The notes: generated from the letters alone by a model not told the origin. Positions 43,477 through 53,552 are shown, counted from the first letter of the stretch. The stretch is 64,000 bases of DNA from Hydrogenimonas thermophila (GCF_900115615.1 NZ_FOXB01000005.1:60049-124048); one strand, 5' to 3'. Numbers and translations are program-made.

Positions 43477-44394
43477 TAGTAGTTGTTTTGCCAACTTGAA
43501 ACGGTTGGCAGTCATTAAGTGAATTTTTGGATGTAACTCTTTTATCTCTTCATAAATCTTTTGACTTAATTCTAAACCTCTCTTCTCCTCTTCTGATTCA
43601 CCTTTTTGGTTGGCAGTATAGAGTATATCTAACCATCTTTTTGGTACATGTATGCCTGGTACATGCGAAGCAAGAAATTGTGCAGTTTTAAGGCGTGTTA
43701 TAGGAAAGAGACCAATAATCAATGTTCCTTTGTTTGCATTGCTTAAATGTTTAGCTTCTTCAAATAGTTCAAGAAGCATTTGTGCATTCTCTTTATCAAA
43801 AACAGGCTGGGTAATAATGCCAATTGCTCCATGTTCAAGTTTCTTGGTAAATTTTTTCAATAATGTTTTTGGGTTTTTTGCAAATGCATTGCTAACTGCA
43901 AAAGGGTAGATAGGACGAGGTTTAATGTTGAATTCACGACCGGCAAAATCTATGCCTGCATTGAAACATTTAATGATATCCAAAAGCATTGTACTATCAC
44001 TCTCAAAGACACCTTTGGCCGCAGGTTGATCACTTATTTTTGCAGGGTCTCCTGTAAGAGCAAGAATGGTACGTACATCTATATTGTTAGCCCCAAGCAG
44101 GTCCGACTGTAGTGCTATCTTATTTCTGTCACGCATACTCATAGTAGCTAGAACCGGTTTTTTAAAACGTTGTTGAAGAAGCATTGCTGCAATAATTGAG
44201 TTAAATTTCAGTTTTGCCAGGGGGTTATCTGTAGTGCTGAAACCATCTACTTTATCGGCAATTCCAAGTTTTTCTATTGTATCTATAACCGGTATAAAGT
44301 TCGCATCATGTTTTGGTGTTGTTTCAAGCGTAATGTAGCTCTTTTTTGGATCTTGAAGTTTTTCAATGAATTGTTCAAACATTATTTTATCCAT
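43468..44394 (-). CDS. metF: 5,10-methylenetetrahydrofolate reductase family protein
   Basis: A 308-residue TIM-barrel flavoprotein of the MetF family, which reduces methylene-THF to methyl-THF for methionine synthesis. Conserved parts: SYITLETTPKHDANF (catalytic Glu), GFSTTDNPLAKLKFNSI, NIDVRTILALTGDPAK and GAIGIITQPVFD. It differs somewhat from E. coli MetF, and the family also includes related reductases, so the exact donor is inferred. It converges on cheW and is divergent from serB. A second in-frame ATG lies four codons in. Confidence 0.82.
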   Translation of the reverse strand: MDKIMFEQFIEKLQDPKKSYITLETTPKHDANFIPVIDTIEKLGIADKVDGFSTTDNPLAKLKFNSIIAAMLLQQRFKKPVLATMSMRDRNKIALQSDLLGANNIDVRTILALTGDPAKISDQPAAKGVFESDSTMLLDIIKCFNAGIDFAGREFNIKPRPIYPFAVSNAFAKNPKTLLKKFTKKLEHGAIGIITQPVFDKENAQMLLELFEEAKHLSNANKGTLIIGLFPITRLKTAQFLASHVPGIHVPKRWLDILYTANQKGESEEEKRGLELSQKIYEEIKELHPKIHLMTANRFKLAKQLLDE

Positions 44395-44453
44395 CTATTT
44401 TTTACGATATTATATCATTTTGTTTTTGCGAGTTAATAGTTAGGAGAATTTTT

Positions 44454-45077
44454 ATGAAGTTAGCTGTATTTGATTTTGACTCTACTTTGATGGATGGAGA
44501 GACAATAGATTTTTTAGCTGAGCCTTTAGGTCTTAAAGAGAAGGTTGCAATTATTACAGAGCGTGCTATGCGAGGTGAATTGGACTTTTTTGAAAGCTTG
44601 ACAACACGTGTACAGCTTCTAGAAGGGCTTTCTATTGAAACGGTTGATACCATCTGCCACAATCTTCCATTTATGCCAGGGGCTAAAGAGACAATTGCTG
44701 AATTAAAAAGCTTTGGGTATAAGGTAGTTGTTTTTAGCGGCGGTTTTAGAAATGCAACAAGCTATGCAAAAGAGATTCTTGGTTTTGATGCCGATTTTTC
44801 AAATGTTTTACACTCTAAAGATGGAGTGCTTACCGGTTTGGTAGGTGGTGATATGATGTTTGACTTTTCTAAGGGTGATATGTTGCAAAGACTTCAGGCT
44901 CTTTTGGGTATTACATCTAAAGATACATTGGTTGTAGGTGACGGTGCCAATGATCGCAGTATGTTTGCTCATGCTGATACTCGTATAGCTTTTTGTGCCA
45001 AAGATATATTGAAAAAAGAGGCAAATGTTATTATTGATACAAAAGATTTAACTCAGATTTTAGCACATGTCTCTTAG
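44454..45077 (+). CDS. serB: Phosphoserine phosphatase
   Basis: A 207-residue HAD-family phosphatase for the last step of serine synthesis. Motif I is FDFDSTLMDGETID with the nucleophile Asp and the Glu typical of SerB, motif II VVFSGGF, motif III Lys in SKGD and motif IV VVGDGANDRSMF. There is no N-terminal ACT domain, as in other short bacterial SerB. The stop overlaps the start of the ABC transporter by 11 bp. Confidence 0.93.
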   Translation: MKLAVFDFDSTLMDGETIDFLAEPLGLKEKVAIITERAMRGELDFFESLTTRVQLLEGLSIETVDTICHNLPFMPGAKETIAELKSFGYKVVVFSGGFRNATSYAKEILGFDADFSNVLHSKDGVLTGLVGGDMMFDFSKGDMLQRLQALLGITSKDTLVVGDGANDRSMFAHADTRIAFCAKDILKKEANVIIDTKDLTQILAHVS

Positions 45078-46848
45078 TTTAAAAAAAATTTTTGATACGA
45101 TAAAAAGCTATAAGAAAGCACTTATAGCAGGTAATATTGTCGCTATTTTAGCAGCACTTGTAAGTGTGCCTACACCACTGTTGATTCCAGTCCTTGTTGA
45201 TGAAGTGCTTTTGAAAAAGAGTGATACATTAACACATTGGCTTGATACACATATAATGCCAATGGATACATTAGGCTATGTGTTGACTATATTGCTTGCA
45301 ACTGTTTTTTTACGTTTTTTATATACAGCACTTAGTATTTTACAGACAAAAATATTTATGCAAATATCTAAAGATGTAACATACCGCATACGTGTTCAAG
45401 CACTAGAACATCTTAAACGAATCTCTATGAAAGCGTATGAGACATCGCACTCAGGTTCTATCTCTTCCAAGCTAGTAACTGATATTGAAACAATTGATAC
45501 TTTTATTGCTTCAACGGTAAGCAGATTGATAATTTCAGTACTTTCGCTTATTGGGATTGCTGGTGTACTTTTTTGGATTCACTGGGGGCTTGCACTCTTT
45601 ATCATCATACTGAATCCTCTTGTAATTACCTTTACAACTAAATTGGCTAGGAAAGTCTCCAAACTAAAAAAAGAGGAGAATCTTGCTATAGATCTATTTC
45701 AATCTGCACTGACAGAGACACTTGATCTATTTGGGCAGATAAGAGCATCCAATCAAGAGCAAGGATTTTTTTCACAACTCACCAATAAGGCACGTAATAT
45801 TCGTGAGCGCAGTATAGCATTTGGTTGGAAGAGTGATGCGGCAAACCGTATATCATATCTTACTTTTCTTGCCGGGTATGAAGTGTTTCGTGCTGCAAGT
45901 ATTTTAGCTGTTGCATTTTCTGATCTAAGCATCGGAATGATGTTAGCAGTATTTGGCTATCTTTGGTATATGGTAACGCCTGTACAGGATATTTTAGGTA
46001 TTCAGTATGCTCTGCACAATGCCAGAGCGGCAGTTGCTCGCATTAATGAAATATTTGACATGCCAATTGAGCCGGAATTTCCTCATAAGAAAAACCCATT
46101 TACAGATGAACAGGTTGGTGTAAAACTTGAAAATGTAAATTTTGGATACTCTGAAGATACACAAATATTGAAAGATATCTGTTTTGAAGCAAAGCCGTCT
46201 CAGAGGATTGCACTTATTGGTGCAAGCGGATCAGGTAAAACAACACTGGCACAATTGATTGTAGGTTTTTACCCTATTGACAGTGGAAGATTGCTTTTTA
46301 ATGGCATTGATGTAAAAGAGATTGGATTAGATGTAGTTCGAGAACATGTAAACCTTGTATTGCAAAGTCCAAAACTTTTTAACGATACGATTCGTTTTAA
46401 CATTACTCTTGGACGTGAGATTTCTGAAGATGAAATTTGGAAAGCTCTTGAAATGGCTCAAATGAAGAGTGTAATTGAAGATTTTGAAAAAGGGTTAGAT
46501 ACTGTAGTAGGACGTGACGGCATCAAACTTTCTGGTGGACAGAGACAACGTATAGCTATTGCAAGAATGATTGTGGCTGATCCAAAAATAGCAATTTTAG
46601 ATGAGTCAACATCTGCTCTTGATGTACATACTGAAGCCAATCTTTATGAGGCACTTGAGCCATTTTTTGAAAAACGTACAACTATTATGATCGCACACAG
46701 GTTAAGTACTATTCGCAAAGCAGACTATATTTATGTTCTAGAAAAAGGGCGCATTGTAGAAGAGGGTACACACGAAGAGCTTTTAAAAGAGGAGGGTGTT
46801 TATATGGGATATATTCAACAGTCAGGAGCTTGTAATGGAGTTGTTTGA
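45067..46848 (+). CDS. ABC exporter, fused membrane and ATPase domains (MsbA-like)
   Basis: A 593-residue half-transporter that would act as a homodimer. Six membrane helices (about 18-310) precede an ATPase with Walker A GASGSGKTT, signature LSGGQRQRIAIARM, Walker B IAILDEST and the switch His in MIAHRL. The layout fits MsbA-type lipid or multidrug exporters. Neighbouring uppP and lpxB/lptD elsewhere in the window suit an envelope-lipid role, but the substrate cannot be read from sequence. It overlaps uppP by 14 bp. Confidence 0.88.
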   Translation: MSLSLKKIFDTIKSYKKALIAGNIVAILAALVSVPTPLLIPVLVDEVLLKKSDTLTHWLDTHIMPMDTLGYVLTILLATVFLRFLYTALSILQTKIFMQISKDVTYRIRVQALEHLKRISMKAYETSHSGSISSKLVTDIETIDTFIASTVSRLIISVLSLIGIAGVLFWIHWGLALFIIILNPLVITFTTKLARKVSKLKKEENLAIDLFQSALTETLDLFGQIRASNQEQGFFSQLTNKARNIRERSIAFGWKSDAANRISYLTFLAGYEVFRAASILAVAFSDLSIGMMLAVFGYLWYMVTPVQDILGIQYALHNARAAVARINEIFDMPIEPEFPHKKNPFTDEQVGVKLENVNFGYSEDTQILKDICFEAKPSQRIALIGASGSGKTTLAQLIVGFYPIDSGRLLFNGIDVKEIGLDVVREHVNLVLQSPKLFNDTIRFNITLGREISEDEIWKALEMAQMKSVIEDFEKGLDTVVGRDGIKLSGGQRQRIAIARMIVADPKIAILDESTSALDVHTEANLYEALEPFFEKRTTIMIAHRLSTIRKADYIYVLEKGRIVEEGTHEELLKEEGVYMGYIQQSGACNGVV

Positions 46849-47599
46849 TGCATTAATTTTAGGCATAGTAGAAGGAATTACAGAGTTTTTACCTGTCTCA
46901 TCAACAGGTCACCTTATTTTAGCTTCAAGCCTTTTAGGAATTGAGCAGACAGATGTCCATAAAACATTTGAAGTTGTTATTCAACTGGGTTCTATTCTTG
47001 CAGTAATCTTTGCTTTTAAAGATAAAATTTTTCATAGCTTGGAGCTTTGGAAACGTCTTATTGTCGGATTTATTCCTACGGCTGTACTTGGTTTAACTTT
47101 GTATAAGATTATCAAGTCTCTATTTGCTCCTGAAACAGTTGCTTATATGCTTGTAATTGGTGGTGTAATTTTTATTTTGGTTGAACTCTTTTATAAAGAG
47201 AAAGAGCATCATATTGGGTCAGTGGAACAGATCAGTTACAAACAAGCCTTTCTCATTGGTCTTTTTCAATCTATGGCAATGGTTCCAGGTACTTCTCGAT
47301 CAGGTGCTACTATAATAGGTGGAATTTTAATAGGTTTGAAGAGAAAGACCGCAACAGAGTTTAGTTTTTTACTTGCTGTACCTACAATGTTGGCGGCAAC
47401 TGCATATGATATACTCAAACACCATAGTGAGTTTGATTTTTCTCAAGCTCAGGCACTTGGCGTTGGTTTTGTAACCGCTTTTATTGTAGCATTAGCTATA
47501 ATCAAATGGTTTTTGAGCTTTGTAAAGAAGCATAGTTTTATTCCATTTGGGATTTATAGAATAGTTGTAGGGCTTATATTTTTAGGAGTTGTTTTATGA
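46835..47599 (+). CDS. uppP: Undecaprenyl-diphosphatase
   Basis: A 254-residue inner-membrane enzyme (BacA family) that recycles the undecaprenyl carrier for cell-wall synthesis and gives some bacitracin resistance. Signature motifs are EGITEFLPVSSTGHLIL near the start and PGTSRSGATIIGG in the middle; about eight helices. I use the ATG at 46835 because AGGAG lies seven bases upstream and the protein then starts at the usual MELFDALILG point. It overlaps the ABC gene and is overlapped by the next gene by 4 bp. Confidence 0.95.
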   Translation: MELFDALILGIVEGITEFLPVSSTGHLILASSLLGIEQTDVHKTFEVVIQLGSILAVIFAFKDKIFHSLELWKRLIVGFIPTAVLGLTLYKIIKSLFAPETVAYMLVIGGVIFILVELFYKEKEHHIGSVEQISYKQAFLIGLFQSMAMVPGTSRSGATIIGGILIGLKRKTATEFSFLLAVPTMLAATAYDILKHHSEFDFSQAQALGVGFVTAFIVALAIIKWFLSFVKKHSFIPFGIYRIVVGLIFLGVVL

Positions 47600-48288
47600 G
47601 TAAATATTTTGAGATGGCATCTAAGCTTTATCAGGATGGTGATAAAGTATCGGCGTTTAATTCCTTTTTAGAGTTGGCTATTGACGGTGATGCTGATGCA
47701 CAGGCAATGGTTGCTTATATGCTTGAAAATGCTGAAGGATGTGATGCTAATCTTGAAGAAGCAGTTGAATGGTATAAAAAGGCAGCTGATCAGGGACAAT
47801 CTATAGCTCACTTTAATCTTGGGCAGATTTTACGTAGTGGAAAAGCCGGCAGTGTCGATGAGTCTGCAGCTTTTAACCATTTTATGAAATCAGCTCACGC
47901 TGGTAATCTGCATGCGATGTTTGAAGTAGCACAAATGCTTGAAAATGGTATAGGTACTCCAAAAAGTCTTGAACGAGCTGCAAGTTGGTATGAAACAGCT
48001 GCAAGGTATGGTCATACAGAAGCTCAAAACTCTATTGGTGCAATGTATCAAGAGGGTCATGGCGTTCCTCAAGATTATGCAAAAGCATTTGAGTGGTATG
48101 AAAAGGCAGCTAACGAAGGACATCCAAGAGCAATGTATAATCTTGGTATGCTTTATGACAAAGGCTGGGGTGTTGCAAGAGACCATGAAAAAGCATTAGA
48201 GTGGTGCAGAAAAGCTGCTCATGCTGGTCATGAGAAGGCGAAAGGAATTATTCGCCGTCTTCAAGAAGAGGGTAAGATTGTATTTTAG
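47596..48288 (+). CDS. Sel1-like repeat protein
   Basis: A 230-residue protein built from about five Sel1-like (TPR-type) repeats of 36 residues, for example AVEWYKKAADQGQSIAHFNLGQIL, AASWYETAARYGHTEAQNSIGAMYQEGHGVPQDY and ALEWCRKAAHAGHEKAKGII. Such arrays bind partner proteins; Campylobacterota have many, often secreted and cysteine-rich. This one has no signal peptide and few cysteines, so it is probably cytoplasmic. It overlaps uppP by 4 bp. The partner is unknown. Confidence 0.88.
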   Translation: MSKYFEMASKLYQDGDKVSAFNSFLELAIDGDADAQAMVAYMLENAEGCDANLEEAVEWYKKAADQGQSIAHFNLGQILRSGKAGSVDESAAFNHFMKSAHAGNLHAMFEVAQMLENGIGTPKSLERAASWYETAARYGHTEAQNSIGAMYQEGHGVPQDYAKAFEWYEKAANEGHPRAMYNLGMLYDKGWGVARDHEKALEWCRKAAHAGHEKAKGIIRRLQEEGKIVF

Positions 48289-48289
48289 T

Positions 48290-50287
48290 TTATATATACC
48301 CTTTCTCTTTTCTGTTTAAATGCCATGCTTCAACACTTTGCGGACGACCAATAAAATAGCCCTGAGCATACTCAATTCCAAACTCTTCCAGCTCTCTGCG
48401 CTGTTTTTCAGTCTCTACACACTCAATTATAGATTCAAGTCCCAAAGAGTGGCTCATTTTAGAAGCAATATGAATAATTCTTCTTGTTGATTCTGAATGC
48501 TCCATTGTTCTTGTAAGAGAACCATCAAATTTTAGGTACTGTATGATGCCATCTTCTGCAAGTTTTATGACTGTTTGAAGTGAGCTGTATCCGGTACCAA
48601 AATCATCAATTGCAAATATAAGCCCATGCTCTTTATGCAGTTTTACAATCAATCCCAAATTTTCCAGCAATACCTGCTCTGTTAACTCTACAATTATTTC
48701 AGTACCAATAAGAGGTCCTCTTATTGCATCTATTAGTTTTTTCACATAATCTTTTTCAAGCAGTGTATCTGCTGAAACATTTATGAAAAGCTTGGTTGCA
48801 AATATACTGATTAAATCTTTATAGTGTATGATTTTATCTAAAATCAAGTGGTCCAAACGACCAATAAGTTTCATGTCTATTAGCAGATCAATGAAAGCCC
48901 CTGCAGGTATATATTTATCATTCTCTTTAATACGTGCAAGAACTTCAAAAGCATGTATATTATCAGGATTATGAATACGTGAAATTGGTTGCAAGAAAAT
49001 TTCTATATTTCCATTATCAAGCATTTTTTTAAGATATGTAATATGCTTATAGTGGTTATTGATCCAGTGTAACATATCTTTTTGAGCTGACTCTGATGTC
49101 AAGAAAAGAGGTGATTCACTATTTTTTAGCTTCTCTTTAAGATAGATAAAGATTGTTCTTATCTCATCATTTTCCAGAGTAAAAGGAGGTGTTATTTCTA
49201 TTACTCCCTGTTTTACACTAAAAACTGGAAGAGAAGGGCAATTTTGGATTCTATTCTGAAGGTCTTTATTAAATTCATCTATTACCGTTTTAACATCTTC
49301 AAGTAAAAAATCTTCAAAAAAGAGATAGTAGTCTCCTCCTACCCCTCTAGTATAAACCATAAATTCTTGATTATCACTATAGACCTGCTTTAAAGATTGA
49401 TCTACCATTTCAATAACCATATCACCTACTTTTGGATTATAGAAAGTATTAATATGTTTCATACTATAAATGTCAAATACAGCAATATAAGATTGTTTTT
49501 GTGTAGGAATGGCTTTATGAATGTATCTTTTAAATGTTTTAGTTCTATCAAGTTGTGCATTAAAGTAGAGAACACCTATTAGATTCATCAGTCGTTCACT
49601 ATATTCTCTTATTTCATTATAAAGTATATATGCCGATTTATAGTGCTTTTGTGTAAGTAGATAAGCAAAGGTAGCTGCTAGCTCGTGCAGTTTTGTATGT
49701 GTAGAACGTAAATATTCGCAAATATTTAATTCATTACAAACCATTTTAGACTCTGGATAGTTAAGTGCAGCTATAAAAGGACATGAGATGCTATCATATA
49801 TAGGAAATTTACTCATATCATTTTCAATAATAGCATTGCGTAAATTTTCTTGCCATTCAGCATGTATCTTATATAGTATTTTTTCTTTGTAACTTCCAGA
49901 GATAATTGGCTCATGTCGTTTTGCTGCCATAATGAGAAACTTAAAAGCGATACTGTTTTTTAACTCTGCAAAATAGTTATTTATCTCTTCTACTCTTTTA
50001 GGTTCAACGGTAGAGATTAGTGTATCTTTAATAATTTCTAGATCATCTGATAAAATTGCAAAAGGAATATCATGTTTTACAAATATTTTGCAAAGTTTAT
50101 CTGCTGCTGTTTCAATAGAACATGGTGCTATTTCAAATGTTTTGATAAATTTTTCAATTTCATCAAGAATGGCATCTTCACTGAATTTAAGATTGTAATT
50201 ATGCATAAGTGCATTATGTTTATGAAATTTTTGTAGTTTTTTAATAAGTATACTGTAATGTTTTTTCATTAATAGGACTCTTTTCAT
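48290..50287 (-). CDS. Cyclic di-GMP phosphodiesterase (EAL) with degenerate GGDEF
   Basis: A 665-residue soluble protein. An unrecognised helical N-terminus (1-250) carries several His and Cys residues (CPFIAAL; HTKLHELAATFAYLL) and could be a sensor. A GGDEF-like domain follows, with GVGGDYYLFF in place of GGDEF, so it is unlikely to make cyclic di-GMP. The EAL domain (about 415-655) keeps EVLAR, the metal residues of DDFGTGYSSL, a Glu in VELTEQVL and YLKFDGSL, so it probably degrades cyclic di-GMP. It lies opposite to the Sel1 gene; an ATG six codons later is possible. Confidence 0.88.
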   Translation of the reverse strand: MKRVLLMKKHYSILIKKLQKFHKHNALMHNYNLKFSEDAILDEIEKFIKTFEIAPCSIETAADKLCKIFVKHDIPFAILSDDLEIIKDTLISTVEPKRVEEINNYFAELKNSIAFKFLIMAAKRHEPIISGSYKEKILYKIHAEWQENLRNAIIENDMSKFPIYDSISCPFIAALNYPESKMVCNELNICEYLRSTHTKLHELAATFAYLLTQKHYKSAYILYNEIREYSERLMNLIGVLYFNAQLDRTKTFKRYIHKAIPTQKQSYIAVFDIYSMKHINTFYNPKVGDMVIEMVDQSLKQVYSDNQEFMVYTRGVGGDYYLFFEDFLLEDVKTVIDEFNKDLQNRIQNCPSLPVFSVKQGVIEITPPFTLENDEIRTIFIYLKEKLKNSESPLFLTSESAQKDMLHWINNHYKHITYLKKMLDNGNIEIFLQPISRIHNPDNIHAFEVLARIKENDKYIPAGAFIDLLIDMKLIGRLDHLILDKIIHYKDLISIFATKLFINVSADTLLEKDYVKKLIDAIRGPLIGTEIIVELTEQVLLENLGLIVKLHKEHGLIFAIDDFGTGYSSLQTVIKLAEDGIIQYLKFDGSLTRTMEHSESTRRIIHIASKMSHSLGLESIIECVETEKQRRELEEFGIEYAQGYFIGRPQSVEAWHLNRKEKGYI

Positions 50288-50392
50288 TGACTGCTCTGTT
50301 ATAATAAAAACTTAGAACTTAAATATCGAATAGGATTATAAAAGATTAAAAGTGTCAAAAAAGTGTCACTACTAAAAATGAGAGTAAAAAAG

Positions 50393-51073
50393 TTATTTTA
50401 AAATTCGATACCCCATACCGAAGCGATTCTCTATTAATTTATCAGGAAGCTTTTTTTTCAGACGCTTAATAAGTGATTTAATAGCATCATTACTTAAATC
50501 TTTATTGTACCTTAAGTAAAATTGTTCACTGATTTTTGCAATAGGAAAAAAGCAGGTTGGTTCCGATGTAAGAATGGAAATAAATAGTTGTTCATTTCTG
50601 CTTAGAGGAATAGGCTCCCCATTGTACATAAGTAATTGATCTTTTTTATGAAAAGAGAAGTTTCCAATAAGTGATAAAATAGAATCATTGATTTTTTCCA
50701 GTTGAGAAATAGCCCGATCAAGTGCTTCTTTAAAAGCCTGTTTTCTTACAGGTTTTATAAGGTATTTTGTAATATTTAATTCAGTTGCTTTGAGTAGTTG
50801 TTCTTGTTCGCTGTATGCAGTTAAAAGGATTGTTCTTGTAATATCATCATTTTGTCGTATCATTTTTATTAATGTTAACCCATCTATTTTAGGCATTACA
50901 ATATCTGTAATTACAAGGTCTGGATTATATTTTTTATATAGCTCAAATGCTTCTTTGCCATCTTCTGCCACAATAACATTTTCAAAATAGTATGAAAGAA
51001 AATTTAGGTAAGCCTTTCTTATAATCTCTTCATCTTCTGCAAACAGAACAGTATACCCCTTTTTTTGGTTCAT
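50393..51073 (-). CDS. Response regulator with winged-helix output
   Basis: A 226-residue OmpR/PhoB-like regulator. The receiver (about 8-122) shows LFAEDEEIIRKAYL, phospho-accepting Asp in LVITDIVMPKIDG, the Thr of LLTAYSE and Lys in YLIKPV. The C-terminal DNA-binding domain has SRNEQLFISIL, SNDAIKSLIKRLKKKLPDKLIENRFGMGYRI. It overlaps the PAS kinase gene upstream by 4 bp and is surely its partner. Target genes are unknown. Confidence 0.9.
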   Translation of the reverse strand: MNQKKGYTVLFAEDEEIIRKAYLNFLSYYFENVIVAEDGKEAFELYKKYNPDLVITDIVMPKIDGLTLIKMIRQNDDITRTILLTAYSEQEQLLKATELNITKYLIKPVRKQAFKEALDRAISQLEKINDSILSLIGNFSFHKKDQLLMYNGEPIPLSRNEQLFISILTSEPTCFFPIAKISEQFYLRYNKDLSNDAIKSLIKRLKKKLPDKLIENRFGMGYRILK

Positions 51074-52956
51074 ATAACACCTTTCAAATCAATTTTAAAT
51101 AAGCTTTTTCTTGCATCAATAAGTTTAAGTGAGCCTTGCATTCGATTTTCTACAATCATTTTTGCAATATAAAGACCTATGCCTCTTCCTTTCTCTCTGA
51201 ATTTGGTAGTAAAGTATGGATCAAAAATCTGTTTTGCTATGTGAGGTTCTATTCCACCGGCGTTATCACTAACAGAAATTTCACATCTGTGTATATCTTC
51301 TTCTGTAAATATTTTAAATGTTATATCTATTTTTGGATATTGAATTTTACGATAATAGAAAGCATCAAGTGAATTATTTATAAGTACCAAAAAAAGATGA
51401 AGTATATCTTGTCTTGTTCCAACTATTTTTACATTGTTGCTTCGTTTAATATTTACATTTGCACCAATCTCTTTAATACGTGAACGTAACATTATTAGTG
51501 CTTCATCTAGTACTTTTATTGGTTCAATCAGAGTTAACTCTTTTGAAGGAGCTGTGTATTCTTGAAAACTTTTGATTGTATCACCCATAAATTCTGTTAT
51601 TTTCTCAAACTGTTCAAAATAGCAGTTAAAACTCTCTTTTGTAAGCTTATTTTGACTAAAATCAGTATCCATATCTAAAATTAGTGCATTTAGTTCAGCA
51701 AGAGGTTGTTTCCATTGATGAGCAATATTATTTAAAAGCTGTCCCATCTGTGCCAGACGTGTTTGGTGCATTAGTAGTGCTTGCTTCTCTTCATTCTCTT
51801 TTTGCAATTTGTATGATTCAGTTATATCTTGTATCATTCCTCTTATCTGAATAGGTTTATCTCCTTCATCATATATAACTCTTGCACGTGAATGTAAAAT
51901 GGCTTCTGTTCTATCTTTTTTAATAATTTTAAAGATATTGTCATATTCAATATCTCTATTTTCAATAGTTTTTTTTACTTTTTGGAGTAGGGTATCTCTA
52001 TCTTCAGGAATAATGTGCCGAAGAAATGTTTTAAGTGTTATTGATTTTTCAGAAGGGGCATATCCAAAAATTCTATAAGTTTCTATACAAAATTGTATAG
52101 TTTGATCTGAAAGATTAAAATCCCAATAACCAACTTTTGCCATTTGTTGGGCTTCTTTAAGTCGGTAAGTATTCTCTTTTAGTTGAATTTCCTGCTCTTT
52201 AAGTTTTGTTATATCTATATAAGCTCCTAAAATTCCAAAAATGTTGCCAAATTTGTCTTTAAGAGGAGTTTTGTAAAGTGAAATGTATATTTTGTTACCA
52301 TCATTAGTATAGATAACCTCTTCTATTCCATATATGTCTCTTCCAGTATGTAGAGTTTGTAAATCTCCTCTTCTGCAAACTTCTGCATTTTCAGATTTTA
52401 GAAGTGTATAGTCATCTTTGCCTATCAGCTCTTCAAGAGTGTTAATTCCAATATCTTGTAGAAAAAGACGATTAGCTCCAAGGTATCGAAAATATTTATC
52501 TTTCCAGAAAATACGAATAGGAAGAGTATTTACAATTGACTCAAGAATTAAATGTTCAGCAATAATTTGCTTATTTAGTATCTTTTTTGTAGTTATTCCA
52601 TAAGGAAGTTTTCGATTTATTCCTCTATATCCAAGAAGTTTTCCATTTTTATCAAAAAAAGGTTTTCCTCTCATCTCAAAAAATAGTATACGACCATCTT
52701 TATGTTGTCTTGGTTGAATCAATCCTTCAAAACTTCGTGGAGAGACTTTTCTTAAATAGTAAGATATTTTTTCAAACCCAACTTTTTCTTTTTTTGGAAT
52801 ATAAGGAGGAATTAAAGCTCCTAAAATCTCCTCACGTTTATAGCCAAGCTCTCTTTCTACAGCTCTATTGATGTAAGTTATACGCCCTTCCGCATCTGTT
52901 TGCCAGATGATATCATCACTATTTTCTACTAAATCTTTGAAATCTATTTCGTGCAT
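51070..52956 (-). CDS. Multi-PAS sensor histidine kinase
   Basis: A 628-residue kinase with no clear membrane segment, so it probably senses a cytoplasmic signal. Three PAS domains lie in order (about 5-115, 130-250 and 262-380), two ending in PAC-like blocks (LGYRGINRKL; IQIRGMIQDITE). The phospho-His is in NNIAHQWKQPLAELNALI, the HQWRQPL type common in this phylum; the ATPase has a variant N-box and VSDNAGGIEPHIAKQIFDPYFTTKFREKGRGIGLYIA. The signal (light, redox or a small molecule) cannot be told. Confidence 0.9.
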   Translation of the reverse strand: MHEIDFKDLVENSDDIIWQTDAEGRITYINRAVERELGYKREEILGALIPPYIPKKEKVGFEKISYYLRKVSPRSFEGLIQPRQHKDGRILFFEMRGKPFFDKNGKLLGYRGINRKLPYGITTKKILNKQIIAEHLILESIVNTLPIRIFWKDKYFRYLGANRLFLQDIGINTLEELIGKDDYTLLKSENAEVCRRGDLQTLHTGRDIYGIEEVIYTNDGNKIYISLYKTPLKDKFGNIFGILGAYIDITKLKEQEIQLKENTYRLKEAQQMAKVGYWDFNLSDQTIQFCIETYRIFGYAPSEKSITLKTFLRHIIPEDRDTLLQKVKKTIENRDIEYDNIFKIIKKDRTEAILHSRARVIYDEGDKPIQIRGMIQDITESYKLQKENEEKQALLMHQTRLAQMGQLLNNIAHQWKQPLAELNALILDMDTDFSQNKLTKESFNCYFEQFEKITEFMGDTIKSFQEYTAPSKELTLIEPIKVLDEALIMLRSRIKEIGANVNIKRSNNVKIVGTRQDILHLFLVLINNSLDAFYYRKIQYPKIDITFKIFTEEDIHRCEISVSDNAGGIEPHIAKQIFDPYFTTKFREKGRGIGLYIAKMIVENRMQGSLKLIDARKSLFKIDLKGVI

Positions 52957-53049
52957 TTCGAAACTATAAAGATAAATCGATGAATTTTTAATTAAACTAT
53001 TTGCTAAAATTCTGATTTGACTTATAGTAAAGTTAGTTTATGCATATGC

Positions 53050-53055
53050 TATAAT
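53050..53055 (+). promoter_or_regulatory. Probable -10 box of the gene at 53083
   Basis: TATAAT 27 bases before the ATG at 53083; TTGACT occurs about 30 bases upstream at 53016-53021, too far for a normal -35. Confidence 0.4.
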
Positions 53056-53082
53056 TTTTTAAAATATAAAAATAGAGTTGTT

Positions 53083-53547
53083 ATGATTTTTTACAATATT
53101 CTAGATAAGCATTGGCTATGGAAAGAGGTGAGGGAGCATTTGGGGCTTAGTAATCCAGCATACACATTTTGGCCATCAACACCTCATATAAAACTTGGTC
53201 GATATATCTTTTTACAAAAAAATAGCTTACCTGAAAAGTATGCTCATGTTGAGCCAATTTTGACAGATTTAAGTGGTTATTTACCTACTCAGTATGCAGC
53301 TGGAATGTTGGGAACAGATGTACATATTTTCAATACAAAACAGATGAAACTTCATAAATGTTTTGAGTATAAGTTTGTTTGTGATGTAAAATTTGTAAAT
53401 ATTCGCCGTTTTTTTCTTGAAAATCAGATTCAAGTAGGCAGGAGATCTATAATTCAGTTAGATCGACTGGAGCGTCTTGAGATCACTCCAGATTGCCGGT
53501 TTTATCGTATTGATGATAAGTACGGCGTTGTTGTTTATGATGTATAA
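53083..53547 (+). CDS. Conserved-looking hypothetical protein, 154 residues
   Basis: I do not recognise this family. I start at the ATG 53083, just after a promoter-like TATAAT; the frame is open upstream but that part looks non-coding. The protein is soluble, with aromatic-rich blocks (FYNILDKHWLWKEV; AYTFWPSTPHIKLGRYIFLQ) and a basic middle (KFVNIRRFFLENQIQVGRRSIIQL). No signal peptide or membrane helix. It stands alone between the PAS kinase and the AEC transporter, convergent with the latter. Confidence 0.7.
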   Translation: MIFYNILDKHWLWKEVREHLGLSNPAYTFWPSTPHIKLGRYIFLQKNSLPEKYAHVEPILTDLSGYLPTQYAAGMLGTDVHIFNTKQMKLHKCFEYKFVCDVKFVNIRRFFLENQIQVGRRSIIQLDRLERLEITPDCRFYRIDDKYGVVVYDV

Positions 53548-53552
53548 CATTA

